DNA of 64,000 nucleotides from Methylobacterium tarhaniae (GCF_001043955.1 NZ_LABZ01000069.1:1-64000), one strand, 5' to 3'; counted from the stretch's first letter, positions 24,821-34,433 are shown. A program made the numbers and translations. Notes: generated by a model from the sequence alone, not told the origin.

Positions 24821-25456
24821 CCTCGCGAGCCCTGTTTGCAGAATTTTCGCCGGTTCGGCGTTCAAACTACAATTGGACCTTTCGAGCCCCGATTCGCAAT
24901 CGCTGCCCCACCATCCGCGCAAGCCCCGCACAAGCCTGCCGCGCCAGCGGCGTCCGCCATTGGTGCAGGCCGGGGATGGGTGGGGGAGGGGCGATCCCGC
25001 CGCCCTCCACCCGGAGCGGGGACACGCCCACCGGAAGGGCACGCGGCCTACCTCGAAATAGGGCTATGCCGGCCGCTTCATCGCATGTCCCGCCGGGGCT
25101 AGGGTCGGAATCGGCACCACCCCATTCCACGGGACAGGGGAGACCAGGGAAGTCCGCGGATGCGCGGTCCGCATCGTCGAGGTCTCGGCTGCGCTTGCGG
25201 AGCGCTCCGGCCTCCGCGCTCGCATCAAATCCGTAAGCTTGACGGAATCCTCGTCCTGCAATCGTGCGATGATTTGCCGGCCGTTAAGCTGTTCGGAGTT
25301 GAGTTGTCGGCATCCACTCGGATCGAACGTCCTGCTCCGCAGGGGATCGGACGTTTGCCTCAAATAGTCATTCGAAAATTTACCAAGATTTGCGCCTGAC
25401 ATTGCAACCTCATCTGGCCGATGAGAATCGTGTCTCACACAGGAAGGTGGAGCCCC
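24821..25456. other. Divergent intergenic region between repA and the ACP operon
   Basis: 636 bases. A GCGAGG ribosome-binding site precedes repA, and AGGAAGGTGG (25441-25450) precedes the acyl carrier gene. The segment near 24831-24868 has GTTTG and CAAAC ends and an internal CGCCGGTTCGGCG mini-hairpin that could be a RepA operator. The stretch 25230-25410 is AT-richer, probably the promoter zone of the ACP operon. Open frames here show no domain. Confidence 0.5.
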
Positions 25457-25711
25457 ATGGTCGAGATCTCCGATATCCGGGACGTGCTGAAGTCGCTGGA
25501 ATCGCTCAAGGGCGTGGTCGACGGCCTGTCGGACGACGACGACCTGTTCGAGAAGGGGCTCGATTCCTTCGGCTCGGTGCAGCTGATGCTGGCCCTCGAG
25601 GAGCGGTTCGACATCGAGTTCCCCGATACCCTGCTCGGCCGGCGCTCCTTCTCGACCATCCGCATCATCCGGGACACCGTATCGGGCTTACGCCAGCAGG
25701 AGGCCGCATGA
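25457..25711 (+). CDS. acyl carrier protein, aminoacyl-accepting type
   Basis: 84 aa from the ATG at 25457, supported by AGGAAGGTGG just upstream. The fold is a standard four-helix ACP with the phosphopantetheine attachment Ser37 in [16 protein letters not shown]. It lacks the DSLDxVEL context of fatty-acid AcpP and matches the carrier proteins that are partners of amino acid:[carrier protein] ligases. The two-gene overlap (ATGA) with the next gene, and the ligase downstream, support that role. Cytosolic, requires a phosphopantetheinyl transferase encoded elsewhere. Confidence 0.88.
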   Translation: MVEISDIRDVLKSLESLKGVVDGLSDDDDLFEKGLDSFGSVQLMLALEERFDIEFPDTLLGRRSFSTIRIIRDTVSGLRQQEAA

Positions 25712-26943
25712 ACATGCATGTCGAGGTCGCGGCGACGGTGCCCGTCGCGGCGACGGTGCCCGTCGCGGCGGCCGCCCCGGTCGATGCCCTCGACGTGCGG
25801 GCCAAGCGCGTGGCGGAGATCGCCGCCCGCCACGCCGAGAGTGTCGACCGCGAGGGCCGGTTTCCGGCCGAGGCGGTCGCGGCGCTGAAGGCCGAGCGCC
25901 TGCTCGGCATCCAGGTCCCGCAATCCCTGGGAGGGGAGGGGGCCTCGATGAGCGAGCTCGCCGAGCTCTGCGCCGTGCTCGGGCGCGCCTGCTCGGCCGC
26001 CGCGATGGTGTTCGCGATGCACCACATCAAGCTCGCGAGCCTCGTCACCCACGGCCTCGACAGCGCCTGGCACTGCACGCTGATGGAGCGGATCGCGGCC
26101 GAGCAGCTGCTGATCGCCTCCTCGACCACCGAGGCCGGCATCGGCGGCGACCTGCGCAACAGCCTCTGCGCCGTCGAGGCCGAGGGCGGCACCTTCTGCC
26201 TGACCAAGGAGGCGAGCGTCATCTCCTACGGCGCGCAGGCCGACCTGATCCTCGCCACCGCCCGCCGCAACAAGGAGGCCGCGACCTCCGACCAGGTGCT
26301 GGTGGCGCTCCTGTCCGACCAGATCACCCTGGAGCGCACCGGCGTGTGGGACACGCTCGGCATGCGCGGCACCTGCAGCGACGGCTTCCTGCTCAAGGCC
26401 GAGGGATTGCCCGTGGCCCAGGTGCTCCAGAAGCCCTTCGCGGAGATCGCCGCACAGTCGATGCTCGCCGCCTCGCACCTGCTCTGGGGCAGCGTGTGGT
26501 TCGGGATCGCTGCTTACGCGGTCGATCGCGCCCGCGCCTTCGTGCAGGGCGAGGCTCGCAAGAAGCCGGGCCAGGTGCCGCCGGGGGCTCTGCGCCTCGC
26601 CGAGGCCGCCAACGAGCTCCAGGCGATGAAGAGCACCATCGTCGCCGGGCTCGCGCGCTACGAGGCCGCCAAGGGCGATCCCGATTCCTTGAGCGCGATC
26701 GGCTTCTCGATCATGCTCAACAACGTCAAGACCACCGTCTCGGGCCAGGCCGTCGACATCGTGCAGCGCGCCCTCGGGGTGGTCGGCATCGCCGGCTACA
26801 AGAACGGCACCCCGTTCAGCCTCGGCCGGCAGCTGCGCGACGTCCTCTCGGCGCCGCTGATGATCAGCAACGACCGCATCCTCTCCAACACCGCCAACCT
26901 CCTGCTGGTGCAGAAGGGCAGCGGCAAGCTCCTGAGCGCGTGA
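25708..26943 (+). CDS. acyl-CoA dehydrogenase-like flavoprotein of the aminoacyl-ACP operon
   Basis: 411 aa; start at the ATGA overlap with the ACP. After a low-complexity leader with a doubled VAATVP, an ACAD fold is seen: helical N-domain with [21 protein letters not shown]-binding middle domain ([15 protein letters not shown]), [16 protein letters not shown] and a C-terminal helical domain. I cannot place the catalytic Glu with certainty. In other systems ACAD-like enzymes oxidise carrier-bound amino acids (for example prolyl-S-carrier), so it may act on the aminoacyl-ACP made by the next gene. That is inference. Confidence 0.82.
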   Translation: MNMHVEVAATVPVAATVPVAAAAPVDALDVRAKRVAEIAARHAESVDREGRFPAEAVAALKAERLLGIQVPQSLGGEGASMSELAELCAVLGRACSAAAMVFAMHHIKLASLVTHGLDSAWHCTLMERIAAEQLLIASSTTEAGIGGDLRNSLCAVEAEGGTFCLTKEASVISYGAQADLILATARRNKEAATSDQVLVALLSDQITLERTGVWDTLGMRGTCSDGFLLKAEGLPVAQVLQKPFAEIAAQSMLAASHLLWGSVWFGIAAYAVDRARAFVQGEARKKPGQVPPGALRLAEAANELQAMKSTIVAGLARYEAAKGDPDSLSAIGFSIMLNNVKTTVSGQAVDIVQRALGVVGIAGYKNGTPFSLGRQLRDVLSAPLMISNDRILSNTANLLLVQKGSGKLLSA

Positions 26944-27908
26944 TGGACCAGAGCCTCTCCCCCGATCTCCTGCCCGTCGCCGACGAGGCCGTGAGCGAGG
27001 CGCCCGCGCCCCGCTCGTTCCTCGACCGCCTGTTCGACCGCGGCCTCCTGATCCGTACCGGGGTCGACGGGCTCTACGGCCGCTCCGGCGCCTTCGAGAG
27101 CGTGGTCGAAGCCCTCGACCGGCTGGTCTCGCGCATCGGCGGGGCCGACGGCGCGGAGGTCCTCCGCTTCCCGCCCGGCATGGCCCGCGCGAGCTTCGAG
27201 CGCAGCGGCTACCTCAAGGGCTTCCCGCATCTCGCCGGCACGGTGCACAGCTTCTGCGGCAACGAGGCCGACCATGCCCGGCTGCTGGCCTGCCTCGATG
27301 CCGGCGAGGACTGGACCGCCAAGCAGGCGGCCACCGACATCGTCCTGACCCCGGCCGCCTGCTATCCGCTCTACCCGGTCGCCGCCGCCCGCGGCCGCCT
27401 GCCGGAAGACGGGCTGCTGTTCGACCTGCAATCCTACTGCTTCCGGCACGAGCCCTCCCTCGAGCCGACCCGCATGCAGCTGTTCCGCATGCGCGAATAC
27501 GTCCGCATGGGCACGCCGGAGCAGGTCCTGGCCTTCCGCGAGCTGTGGCTCCAGCGCGGCACCACGATGATGAGCGACCTCGGCCTGCCGCTCGCCATCG
27601 ACCCGGCCAACGACCCGTTCTTCGGCCGCGCCGGCAAGATGCTGGCCAACAACCAGCGCGCCCAGGCGCTGAAGTTCGAGCTGAACGTGCCGGTCAACAG
27701 CGAGGACAAGCCGACCGCCTGCCTCAGCTTCAACTACCACCAGGACCATTTCGGCACGACCTGGGGCATCCATCAGGCCGACGGCTCGGTGGCGCACACC
27801 GCCTGCGTCGGCTTCGGCCTGGAGCGGATCACCCTCGCGCTCCTGCGCCACCACGGCCTCGACCTCGACGCCTGGCCGGCGGAGGTCCGCGCCCAGCTCT
27901 TCGGCTGA
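26943..27908 (+). CDS. amino acid:[carrier protein] ligase, class II aaRS-like
   Basis: 321 aa, a seryl-tRNA-synthetase-like catalytic core with no tRNA-binding arm. Class II motif 2 is [25 protein letters not shown], and motif 3 is [11 protein letters not shown]. The three zinc-binding residues of this family are all present: Cys140, Glu185 and Cys288. The characterised homologue from Bradyrhizobium (Bll0957) activates glycine or alanine and loads it onto the phosphopantetheine arm of its carrier. It starts one base overlapping the previous stop (TGATG). This gene defines the operon as a ribosome-independent aminoacylation pathway; the product is unknown. Confidence 0.92.
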   Translation: MDQSLSPDLLPVADEAVSEAPAPRSFLDRLFDRGLLIRTGVDGLYGRSGAFESVVEALDRLVSRIGGADGAEVLRFPPGMARASFERSGYLKGFPHLAGTVHSFCGNEADHARLLACLDAGEDWTAKQAATDIVLTPAACYPLYPVAAARGRLPEDGLLFDLQSYCFRHEPSLEPTRMQLFRMREYVRMGTPEQVLAFRELWLQRGTTMMSDLGLPLAIDPANDPFFGRAGKMLANNQRAQALKFELNVPVNSEDKPTACLSFNYHQDHFGTTWGIHQADGSVAHTACVGFGLERITLALLRHHGLDLDAWPAEVRAQLFG

Positions 27909-27915
27909 GGCCGCG

Positions 27916-28926
27916 ATGTCGGCGGCTCTCGCCCTTCCGATCGAGGCGCCGCGGACGGAGACGTCCGCGGCTCCCCGCTCCGCCCCGCACGCGCTCCATG
28001 CCCCCGACCGGACCTGGCCGGAGACGAACTGCTACGTCGATCTGTGGATCGAGCTGCTGCACCTGCGGGGCTTGAGCCCGGAGGCGATGCTGGGCTTCAC
28101 CCTGCGCCAGGATTTCGAGGGCGACCAGTTCACCTTCTTCAAGCCGAAGGCCGCCGACATCGAGGCGCTCTACGGCCTGGAGGTCCTGGAGCTGGCGCTC
28201 TACGAGGACCTGGAGAGCCACAGCCTGATCCAGGCGGCGCGGGGCTTCCCCGTGCTGGTCGAGGTCGATGCCTTCTTCCTCCCCGACACCGCCGGCACCA
28301 CCTATGGCCGCGAGGCCTCGAAGACCACGATCGCGATCCTGGCCCTCGATCCGGAGCGGCGGGTCCTCGACTACCTCCACAATGCCGGCCGCTTCACCCT
28401 GGACGGGGCCGATTATGACGGGATCTTCGCGCGGGGCCGGCTCCTGCCCTATGCCGAGTTCGTGAAGCCGTGCGGCCCGCCCTTGAGCCCGGCCGAGCTG
28501 CCGGGCGCCGCCCTGGCGCTGCTGCGCCGCCACCGGGCCCACGCACCGGACCGGAACCCGGTCACCGCCTTCCGCGAGGCCCTGGCGGGCAAGGCGGACG
28601 CCTTCGTGCAGCGCCCGCTCACGGCCTTCCACGCCTACGCCTTCAACACCACCCGCCAGCTCGGGGCGAATTTCGAGCTTCTGGGCAGCCACCTCGCCTG
28701 GCTGGCGGAGGTGGGGGCGGGGCCGTTCGGCGAGGCGGCGGAGGCGGCGACGCGGCTCGCGCAGGAGGCCAAGGCGTTCCAGTTCCAGCTCGCCCGCGCC
28801 TTCGCCCGCGGCAAGCTCGCGGGCCTGCCCGAGCGCCTGTCCGCCGCCGAGGCGACCTACGCGGCTGTGTTCGCGGCGCTCGATCGGGCGCTCGCGCCGG
28901 ATCGAGAGCCTGTTCGATCGGCGTAG
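27916..28926 (+). CDS. DUF1839 family protein of the aminoacyl-ACP operon
   Basis: 336 aa, seven bases after the ligase. No signal peptide. The core TNCYVDLWIELLHLRGLSPEAMLGFTLRQDFEGDQFTFFKPKAADIEALYGL is the DUF1839 hallmark, and a C-terminal helical half (HAYAFNTTRQLGANFELL) follows. It contains GxxVLVEVDAFFLPDT and HNAGRFTLDGADY blocks, reminiscent of the BtrH-like N-terminal domains that handle peptidyl- or aminoacyl-carrier proteins (Cys and His present), but the assignment to an acyltransferase is only a suggestion. Members are usually found with amino acid:[carrier protein] ligases. Confidence 0.85.
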   Translation: MSAALALPIEAPRTETSAAPRSAPHALHAPDRTWPETNCYVDLWIELLHLRGLSPEAMLGFTLRQDFEGDQFTFFKPKAADIEALYGLEVLELALYEDLESHSLIQAARGFPVLVEVDAFFLPDTAGTTYGREASKTTIAILALDPERRVLDYLHNAGRFTLDGADYDGIFARGRLLPYAEFVKPCGPPLSPAELPGAALALLRRHRAHAPDRNPVTAFREALAGKADAFVQRPLTAFHAYAFNTTRQLGANFELLGSHLAWLAEVGAGPFGEAAEAATRLAQEAKAFQFQLARAFARGKLAGLPERLSAAEATYAAVFAALDRALAPDREPVRSA

Positions 28927-28964
28927 CCCGTCGAACAAGCCCGACTTTGCCTGACCCTCTGCCT

Positions 28965-29000
28965 CATCCCGGGGCCCGCCGCAGGCGAGAGCCCGGGATC
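28965..29000. repeat. REP-like palindrome, weaker copy
   Basis: ATCCCGGG (28966-28973) and CCCGGGAT (28992-28999) form an eight-base stem. The core differs from the other copies, so membership of the same family is uncertain. It may also end the aminoacyl-ACP transcript. Confidence 0.4.
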
Positions 29001-29050
29001 CATGACCGCTGACCGTCGAGAACGAGGCGGAACGCGGCCTGCCTCATCCT

Positions 29051-29105
29051 GCGTCGTCAGCGCGTGTGGATCCGGGTTTCCGCTGCGCGGCCCCCGGGAC
29101 GACGC
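29051..29105. repeat. REP-like palindrome, degraded copy
   Basis: The core GATCCGGGTTTCCGCTGCGC (from 29069) continues to GGCCCCCGGGACGA and corresponds closely to copy 1 and to the minus strand of 37685-37722. Additional flanking arms GCGTCGTC (29051-29058) and GACGACGC (29098-29105) extend the hairpin. It ends 45 bases before the GH2 start codon. Confidence 0.5.
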
Positions 29106-29150
29106 GGGACTTCGACGCCGCACGCGCGCAAAACAGCCTCCAAGGACAGC

Positions 29151-31580
29151 ATGGCCCTTCTGCGCACCGTCGATCGGCCCCTCGACGGGCCTTGGGACAT
29201 GATCGTCACCGAGCCCGGCGCCTGCGCCCGGCCCGAGAATTCGAGGAATCTCACCGGCTACATCCCCGCCCCAGTGCCGGGCACCGCGGCCGGGGCGCTC
29301 CGCGAGGCCGGCCGATGGTCGGACCGGGAGCCGACGCCGCTGCACGGGTCCGACATCTGGTACCGCACGCCCATCTCGGGGAGGGGCCGCGAGATCCTGC
29401 GCTTCGAGGGGCTGGCGACGCTCTGCGAGGTCTGGCTCGACGACACACTCCTGCTCGCCTCCCGCTCGATGTTCCTCGCCCACGAGGTCACGGTTGATCT
29501 CGCCGGCACCCACACCCTCGCGCTCGCCTTCCGCTCCCTGGCGCAGGACCTCGCCCGGTCGCACAAGCGCGGCCGCTGGCGGCCGCAACTCGCCACGCCC
29601 GGATCGTTGCGCCACGCCCGCACCACGCTGCTCGGCTTCATGCCGGGCTGGTGCCCGAGCATCGACGCGGTCGGGCCGTACCGGCCGATCACCCGGAGAG
29701 GGGAGGGGGGGCGCCCGACCGAGATCGATCTGCGGGCGAGCGTCGAGGATGGGACCGGGATCCTCACCGCCGGCTTGCGCCTCCCGGTGGCCGACGGTCC
29801 CGTCACCTTGCGCTGCGACGGCCGCGAGATCCGTCTCGCCGAGACCGCCCCCGGCCGGTTCGAGGGCCGGCTCGTCCTGCCGGACGTCGCCCTGTGGTGG
29901 CCGCACACCCATGGCGAGCCGCGGCTGCACGCCGTCGTGGTCGAGGCCGGGGGGAAGACGTTCGACCTCGGCCGGGTCGGATTCCGCACCGTCACGCTGC
30001 TGCGCCCCTTCGCCGACGGCCTGAGCCTCGCGGTCAACGGCGTGCCGGTCTTCTGCCGCGGCGCCTGCTGGACCCCGCCGGACCTCGTCGGCCTGCCGGG
30101 CGACCGGGCGGCCTATGCCCCGCTCCTGGGCCTCGCCGTCGAGGCCGGCATGACGATGCTGCGGGTCGGCGGCACGATGCTGTACGAGGGCCAGGCCTTC
30201 CACGACCTCTGCGACGAACTCGGCATCCTGGTCTGGCAGGACCTGATGCTGGCCAATTTCGACTACCCGACCGACGATCCCGCCTTCCGGTCGGCGCTCA
30301 CGGCGGAAATCGCCCAGCTCCTCGACCGGCTCCAGGCGTCGCCCTCGCTCTGCATCGTCGGCGGCGGCAGCGAGGTCGAGCAGCAGGCGGCGATGCTGGG
30401 CTTTCCCGAGCCGGTCTGGCGTGCCGGAGCGGTGGAGGCGATGCTGCGCGAGGCCGTGGCGGAACGCCGGCCGGACCTCGTCGTGGTGCCGAACTCGCCC
30501 TCCGGCGGCGACCTGCCGTTCTCCACGAAGGCGGGCGTGACCCACTATTACGGGGTCGGGGCCTATTGCCGGCCGTTCGAGGATGCGCGCCGGGCCGAGG
30601 TGCGCTTCGCCTCCGAATGCCTGGCCTTCGCCAACGTGCCGGACGCGGCCTCCCTCGCGGAGGCGGGTTTGACCGACCCGCGCGATCCCGCCTGGAGCCT
30701 CGGCGTGCCGCGCGACCGCGGCGCCGGCTGGGACTTCGAGGGCGTGCGCGATCACTACGTCGGCGTCCTCTACGGCGTCGACCCGGAAGCCCTGCGCCGC
30801 GACGACCCGGAGCGCTACCTGACCCTCGGCCGCGCCGCCGTCGCCGAGGTGATGGAGGCGACCTTCGCCGAGTGGCGCCGTACGGGCTCGATCACCGCTG
30901 GCGGCCTGGTCTGGCTCGCCCGCGACCTCGCGCCGGGGGCGGGCTGGGGCGTGATCGACGTGGCCGGCCGGCCGAAATCGGCCTGGTTCGCCCTCAAGCG
31001 CGCCTTCCAGCCGGTCCAGGCCGTGCTCTCGGACGAGGGATTGAACGGCCTCCACGCCCACCTGCTGAACGAGACCGCGGGCCCCATCGACGTCACCGTC
31101 ACGCTCACTTTCACCGGCACCGCCGGCAAGGTCGCCGCCAGGGCGGAGCGGGCCCTGTCGCTCGGGGCCCGCTCCGCCCTCTCGCTGTCCTCGGCCGCGC
31201 TGCTCGGCCGCTTCTTCGACGCCACCGCCGCCTACCGCTTCGGCCCACCGGCGCATGATCTGGCGCATCTGCGGCTCACGCGCGCCGACGGCGCCTTCCT
31301 CGCCGAAGCGTTCCATTTTCCGGCCGGCCGGGACGCGGCTCCGCGGGAGGTCGGCCTCTCCGCCGCTCTCGTCGAGGCTCGGGACGGTGTCGTCCTGCGG
31401 GTCGGGGCCGAGCGGCACGCGATCGGGGTGCACGTCGTCCTCGACGGCGAGGGGCGCCCGTCCGACAACTGGTTCCATCTGGCGCCGGGGGGAGAGCGCC
31501 ACCTCGCGCTCACCGGGACGGGCGGGCGGCCGAGCGGTACGGTGCGGGCGGTGAATGCGAGCGAGGTGGTGCGGTTCTGA
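29151..31580 (+). CDS. glycoside hydrolase family 2 protein, beta-mannosidase-like
   Basis: 809 aa from the ATG at 29151 (AAGGA upstream). Three-domain GH2 order: N-terminal sugar-binding sandwich with SDIWYRTPI and VWLDDTLLLASRSMFLAHEV, an immunoglobulin-like middle, and a TIM barrel from about residue 290 (RGACWTPPDL, MLRVGGTMLYEGQAFHDLCDELGILVWQDLMLANFDYP). SEVEQQ near 406 replaces the usual NE pair, and SECLAFANVP supplies a nucleophile-like Glu. The canonical catalytic NE is not clearly present (GGGSEVEQQ), so activity may be altered. No signal peptide. Likely linked functionally to the aminoacyl-ACP operon upstream, 224 bases away. Confidence 0.8.
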   Translation: MALLRTVDRPLDGPWDMIVTEPGACARPENSRNLTGYIPAPVPGTAAGALREAGRWSDREPTPLHGSDIWYRTPISGRGREILRFEGLATLCEVWLDDTLLLASRSMFLAHEVTVDLAGTHTLALAFRSLAQDLARSHKRGRWRPQLATPGSLRHARTTLLGFMPGWCPSIDAVGPYRPITRRGEGGRPTEIDLRASVEDGTGILTAGLRLPVADGPVTLRCDGREIRLAETAPGRFEGRLVLPDVALWWPHTHGEPRLHAVVVEAGGKTFDLGRVGFRTVTLLRPFADGLSLAVNGVPVFCRGACWTPPDLVGLPGDRAAYAPLLGLAVEAGMTMLRVGGTMLYEGQAFHDLCDELGILVWQDLMLANFDYPTDDPAFRSALTAEIAQLLDRLQASPSLCIVGGGSEVEQQAAMLGFPEPVWRAGAVEAMLREAVAERRPDLVVVPNSPSGGDLPFSTKAGVTHYYGVGAYCRPFEDARRAEVRFASECLAFANVPDAASLAEAGLTDPRDPAWSLGVPRDRGAGWDFEGVRDHYVGVLYGVDPEALRRDDPERYLTLGRAAVAEVMEATFAEWRRTGSITAGGLVWLARDLAPGAGWGVIDVAGRPKSAWFALKRAFQPVQAVLSDEGLNGLHAHLLNETAGPIDVTVTLTFTGTAGKVAARAERALSLGARSALSLSSAALLGRFFDATAAYRFGPPAHDLAHLRLTRADGAFLAEAFHFPAGRDAAPREVGLSAALVEARDGVVLRVGAERHAIGVHVVLDGEGRPSDNWFHLAPGGERHLALTGTGGRPSGTVRAVNASEVVRF

Positions 31581-31726
31581 GCTGCAAGCTGACGCACCCT
31601 CTCAGTCATGCTGAGGATCCTCCGCCATCCCGGATGGTGGGTAGGATCGTGCCTTCTGCGTAGCCGAAGCCGGCACTGAGGCTGACACCCTCCCGGAGCC
31701 GCGGTCGCCCGCCTGCGGCCGAGCGT

Positions 31727-32131
31727 TCAGTCGATCACCTCGACCACCCGCCGCGTGCCGGGCTCGACCAGCACCGGGTGATCGTTGACGATCGTGTAGT
31801 TGTAGTTCTTGAGGGCGAATTCCGGCGGCACGTCGTAGTAGACGATGCCTTCAGGCGGCAGCACCGTCCCGACGCGCAAGGACCCGCCGTAGCGGAAGGA
31901 CGGGCGGTGCTCGCCCGCGGCGTAGATGCGGAAGCGCTCGCGCCGGTCGATGCCCAGGATGCTGTTGGCGGTGCCGACGGCGGCCCCGATCGCCCCACCC
32001 ACCACCGCGCCCACCGGCCCGGCAATCGCCTCACCCCGTGCCGCGCCGTCCTGCGCGCCGCGGGCGGTGCCCTGGGCCTGGGCGGCGGTGATCCCGGTGG
32101 CGAGGAGCAGGGCGGCGAGGGCGAGGCGCAT
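31727..32131 (-). CDS. DUF1236 domain-containing secreted protein
   Basis: 134 aa with a Sec signal peptide (MRLALAALLLATGITAAQAQG, cleavage around residue 19). A glycine/alanine-rich segment GPVGAVVGGAIGAAVGTANSILG resembles the glycine-zipper of envelope proteins. The DUF1236 domain follows with VLPPEGIVYYDVPPEF and NYNYTIVNDHPVLVEPGTRRVVEVID at the C-terminus, exactly as in many Rhizobiales proteins of unknown function. Periplasmic or outer-membrane associated. Stands alone on the minus strand. Confidence 0.88.
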   Translation of the reverse strand: MRLALAALLLATGITAAQAQGTARGAQDGAARGEAIAGPVGAVVGGAIGAAVGTANSILGIDRRERFRIYAAGEHRPSFRYGGSLRVGTVLPPEGIVYYDVPPEFALKNYNYTIVNDHPVLVEPGTRRVVEVID

Positions 32132-32485
32132 GAGGGGGGTCTCGACAGGGCAGGGAGCGGGAAAGCCAGAGCTTGGCCGTATCGGGAGAACGGTGGGGCG
32201 GGGGAGTGGTTCCCCGTCGTCACGGCGGCCCGGCCCGTCGCCTCTCTCGCGCGCAGGAGTATCCGCGACATGGAGAAGCGCGGGGCCGGATCGCTCCGGG
32301 AGGCCGCTTTCCCGCCCGCCGCATGGGCCTGGACGTGGGCCACCACGGACAGGGGCTCCCGACAGCCCCCGCCCTCCGCCGCGACCGGCGCAGCCTTCGG
32401 CTCACCGTCTCCGCACACCAGGACGGCGAAACGCGCCGATGGCGCCGCACTTGCCGGGCAGGCCGGAGCGGGATCGACCGAACCG
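32132..32485. other. Intergenic region, no feature recognised
   Basis: It lies upstream of the DUF1236 gene and downstream of the SDR gene. It presumably holds the DUF1236 promoter. The open frames that cross it on both strands lack any domain and are typical of high-GC DNA. Confidence 0.5.
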
Positions 32486-33214
32486 CTACAGATCGAAATT
32501 CGTCGGCATCATCACGACGTCGCGAATGGTCATGCCGCGCGGTCGCGTCAGCATGAACATCACCACGTTCGCCACCTCCTCGGGCTCGAGCAGGCTGCCG
32601 GAAGCGCGGGCCTCTTCCAGCTTCTCGGCCGGCCAGTCGGCGAGGAGCGCGGTGACGACCGGGCCCGGCGAGATCGCGCCGACGCGGATGCCGTGCTTGA
32701 ACACCTGCCGCCGCACCGTCTGGACGAAGCAGTTGATCGCCCATTTCGACGAGGCGTAGACCGGCTCCCACGGCGTCGGGTAGTGGGCGGCGAGCGAGCT
32801 CGTCACGATGATGTCGCCGGAGCCGCGCGCGATCATGTGCGGCAGCACATCGTGCACGTTCTTCATCACGACGTTGACGTTGAGGTTCAGCATCCGGTCG
32901 ATCGCGGCGCTGTCGGCCTCGACGAGGTCGCCGCCGACATAGGTGCCGGCATTGGCGTGCAGGATGTCGAGGCGGCCGGCTCCGTCGAGGATCCGGGGCA
33001 GCAGGGTGGCGCAGGCCGCCGGATCGAGGAGGTCGAGGGCGAGCGGGATCGCCGCCTCGCCGTGCCTGGCGCACAGGGTCGCCAGAGCCGTCTCGTCCCG
33101 GTCGATCAGCACCACGCGGGCTCCGGCCGCCAGCATCGCCTCGGTGCTGGCGAGCCCGATGCCCGAGGCCGCGCCGGTGACCGCCGCGACCTTGCCGTGC
33201 AATTCTCCCGCCAC
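32486..33214 (-). CDS. short-chain dehydrogenase/reductase
   Basis: 242 aa, classical SDR. TGAASGIG binds NAD(P), the LHANAG motif follows strand 4, the catalytic triad is Ser in VTSSLAAHY with YASSK (Tyr and Lys), and SPGPVVTALL is the substrate-side loop. Asp after strand beta-2 (LIDRD) suggests NAD rather than NADP preference. Substrate not predictable; many relatives act on sugar alcohols or are oxidoreductases of unclear substrate. 22 bases separate it from the patatin gene upstream end, but these two are on the same strand without overlap. Confidence 0.88.
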   Translation of the reverse strand: MAGELHGKVAAVTGAASGIGLASTEAMLAAGARVVLIDRDETALATLCARHGEAAIPLALDLLDPAACATLLPRILDGAGRLDILHANAGTYVGGDLVEADSAAIDRMLNLNVNVVMKNVHDVLPHMIARGSGDIIVTSSLAAHYPTPWEPVYASSKWAINCFVQTVRRQVFKHGIRVGAISPGPVVTALLADWPAEKLEEARASGSLLEPEEVANVVMFMLTRPRGMTIRDVVMMPTNFDL

Positions 33215-33236
33215 GACGATCCCCCCTTCGCCCGTA

Positions 33237-34433
33237 TCAGCGCAACGCCAGCGTGTCGGCCGCCGGCTCGCCCTCTCGCGGCAGGCTCGTCTGCCAGACG
33301 GTGTTGCTGCGGCCCTTCTGGTAGCCGTCGTCGTAGAGGCGGCGCATATAGGCGGTGTCGAACCCTTGCGAGGCCGGGACCTCGGGGATGCGCCGGTCGA
33401 TATAGGTCAGGTTGAAGCCCATGCCGTTACGGCGGGCGAAGGCCTGGGTGCTGGCCAGCGTCGCCCGGGAGCGGGACCGCCCGACGGTCGAGAGCGAGCG
33501 GACCGCGATCGGCAGGGTGCCGTTCTGCACCACGTCGAAGCTCGGCTCGATGCGGCCGTTGATGACGACGTAGATGCTGGGCTTGCCGCGGCTCGCCGCG
33601 ATGCGCCCGTCCTGGGTCAGGAAGGCCTCCGGCAGGGTGAAGACCGGGGTCACGACCGAGCCGTCGACATGCATCTCCTGGAAGGCGTGGTTGCCGGCCT
33701 GGGCGTCGATCAGCATCGGCGGGAAGACCGCCGGCACGCTGGCCGAGGCGGTCAGCACGTCGCGGAACAGGTCGCGGGCGTTGGGCTGGCCGCTCGCCGC
33801 GATGGCGCCCATGTCCCAGATCACGGCGCGCTGCGAATCGAGGTTGGTGGTGACGACGAGGAGCCGCCGTCCCTTGCGGTGCTCCTCGGCCACCGCCGCC
33901 AGCAGGTCGGGCGTGACGTAGCGCCCGACGAGGTCGCGCAGGCGCGCATCGCCGAACAGGCCGTCGCCGATCAGCACGTTCAGGGGGTTGGGCGAGCGCA
34001 CCAGGGTCGCGGCCTCGCCGCTGGTGTAGATCTCGCGCAGGTACCCGTCATAGGCACTTCCTAAGAAGGCGAACGGCGCGATCAGCGCCCCCGTCGAGAC
34101 ACCCGAGACCATGGTGAAGGTGGGCCGCCGGCCCGTCTCGCTCCAGCCGTTGAGCACGCCGGCGCCGTAGGCCCCGTCGCCGCCGCCGCCCGAGAGGGCG
34201 AGGTAGCTGAACGGCTCGCGCGACGCCTTCACCCGGTCGGCGACCGCCGCGAAGCTGCGGGCCGAGCCGTCGGCCCAGAAGCGCACGTCGGGGGCCTGCC
34301 CCGGCACGGTGGCGGCGGCGGCCTCGGCCGCATTGTAGGGCGTGCGCGGCAGCGAGGCGCAGGCGGCCGCCTGCGCGCCGATCAGGGCCACTGCGAGGCC
34401 GCGTATCCAGGTCGATCGATGGGACACGATCAT
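33237..34433 (-). CDS. patatin-like phospholipase, probable lipoprotein
   Basis: 398 aa. The N-terminus has a hydrophobic signal (IRGLAVALIGAQAAAC) with a lipobox-like end and Cys25, so it may be a lipoprotein. Patatin motifs: the oxyanion-hole LSGGGGDGAYG (81-90), the nucleophile elbow GVSTG with Ser113, and the catalytic Asp257 in VDGS. The C-terminus (RPGTAYMRRLYDDGYQKG-like block) matches periplasmic patatins of alphaproteobacteria. Expected activity is acyl hydrolase or phospholipase A on envelope lipids. No partner gene is adjacent. Confidence 0.85.
   Translation of the reverse strand: MIVSHRSTWIRGLAVALIGAQAAACASLPRTPYNAAEAAAATVPGQAPDVRFWADGSARSFAAVADRVKASREPFSYLALSGGGGDGAYGAGVLNGWSETGRRPTFTMVSGVSTGALIAPFAFLGSAYDGYLREIYTSGEAATLVRSPNPLNVLIGDGLFGDARLRDLVGRYVTPDLLAAVAEEHRKGRRLLVVTTNLDSQRAVIWDMGAIAASGQPNARDLFRDVLTASASVPAVFPPMLIDAQAGNHAFQEMHVDGSVVTPVFTLPEAFLTQDGRIAASRGKPSIYVVINGRIEPSFDVVQNGTLPIAVRSLSTVGRSRSRATLASTQAFARRNGMGFNLTYIDRRIPEVPASQGFDTAYMRRLYDDGYQKGRSNTVWQTSLPREGEPAADTLALR

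Noticed and set aside
25064-25438. Open frame of 124 codons in the repA-ACP gap
   Set aside because: No domain, no ribosome-binding site and overlap with the ACP promoter zone; I treat the gap as regulatory.
28857-31502. 881-codon open frame on the minus strand opposite the GH2 gene
   Set aside because: No domain, biased composition, and the plus-strand GH2 protein is convincing over its whole length.
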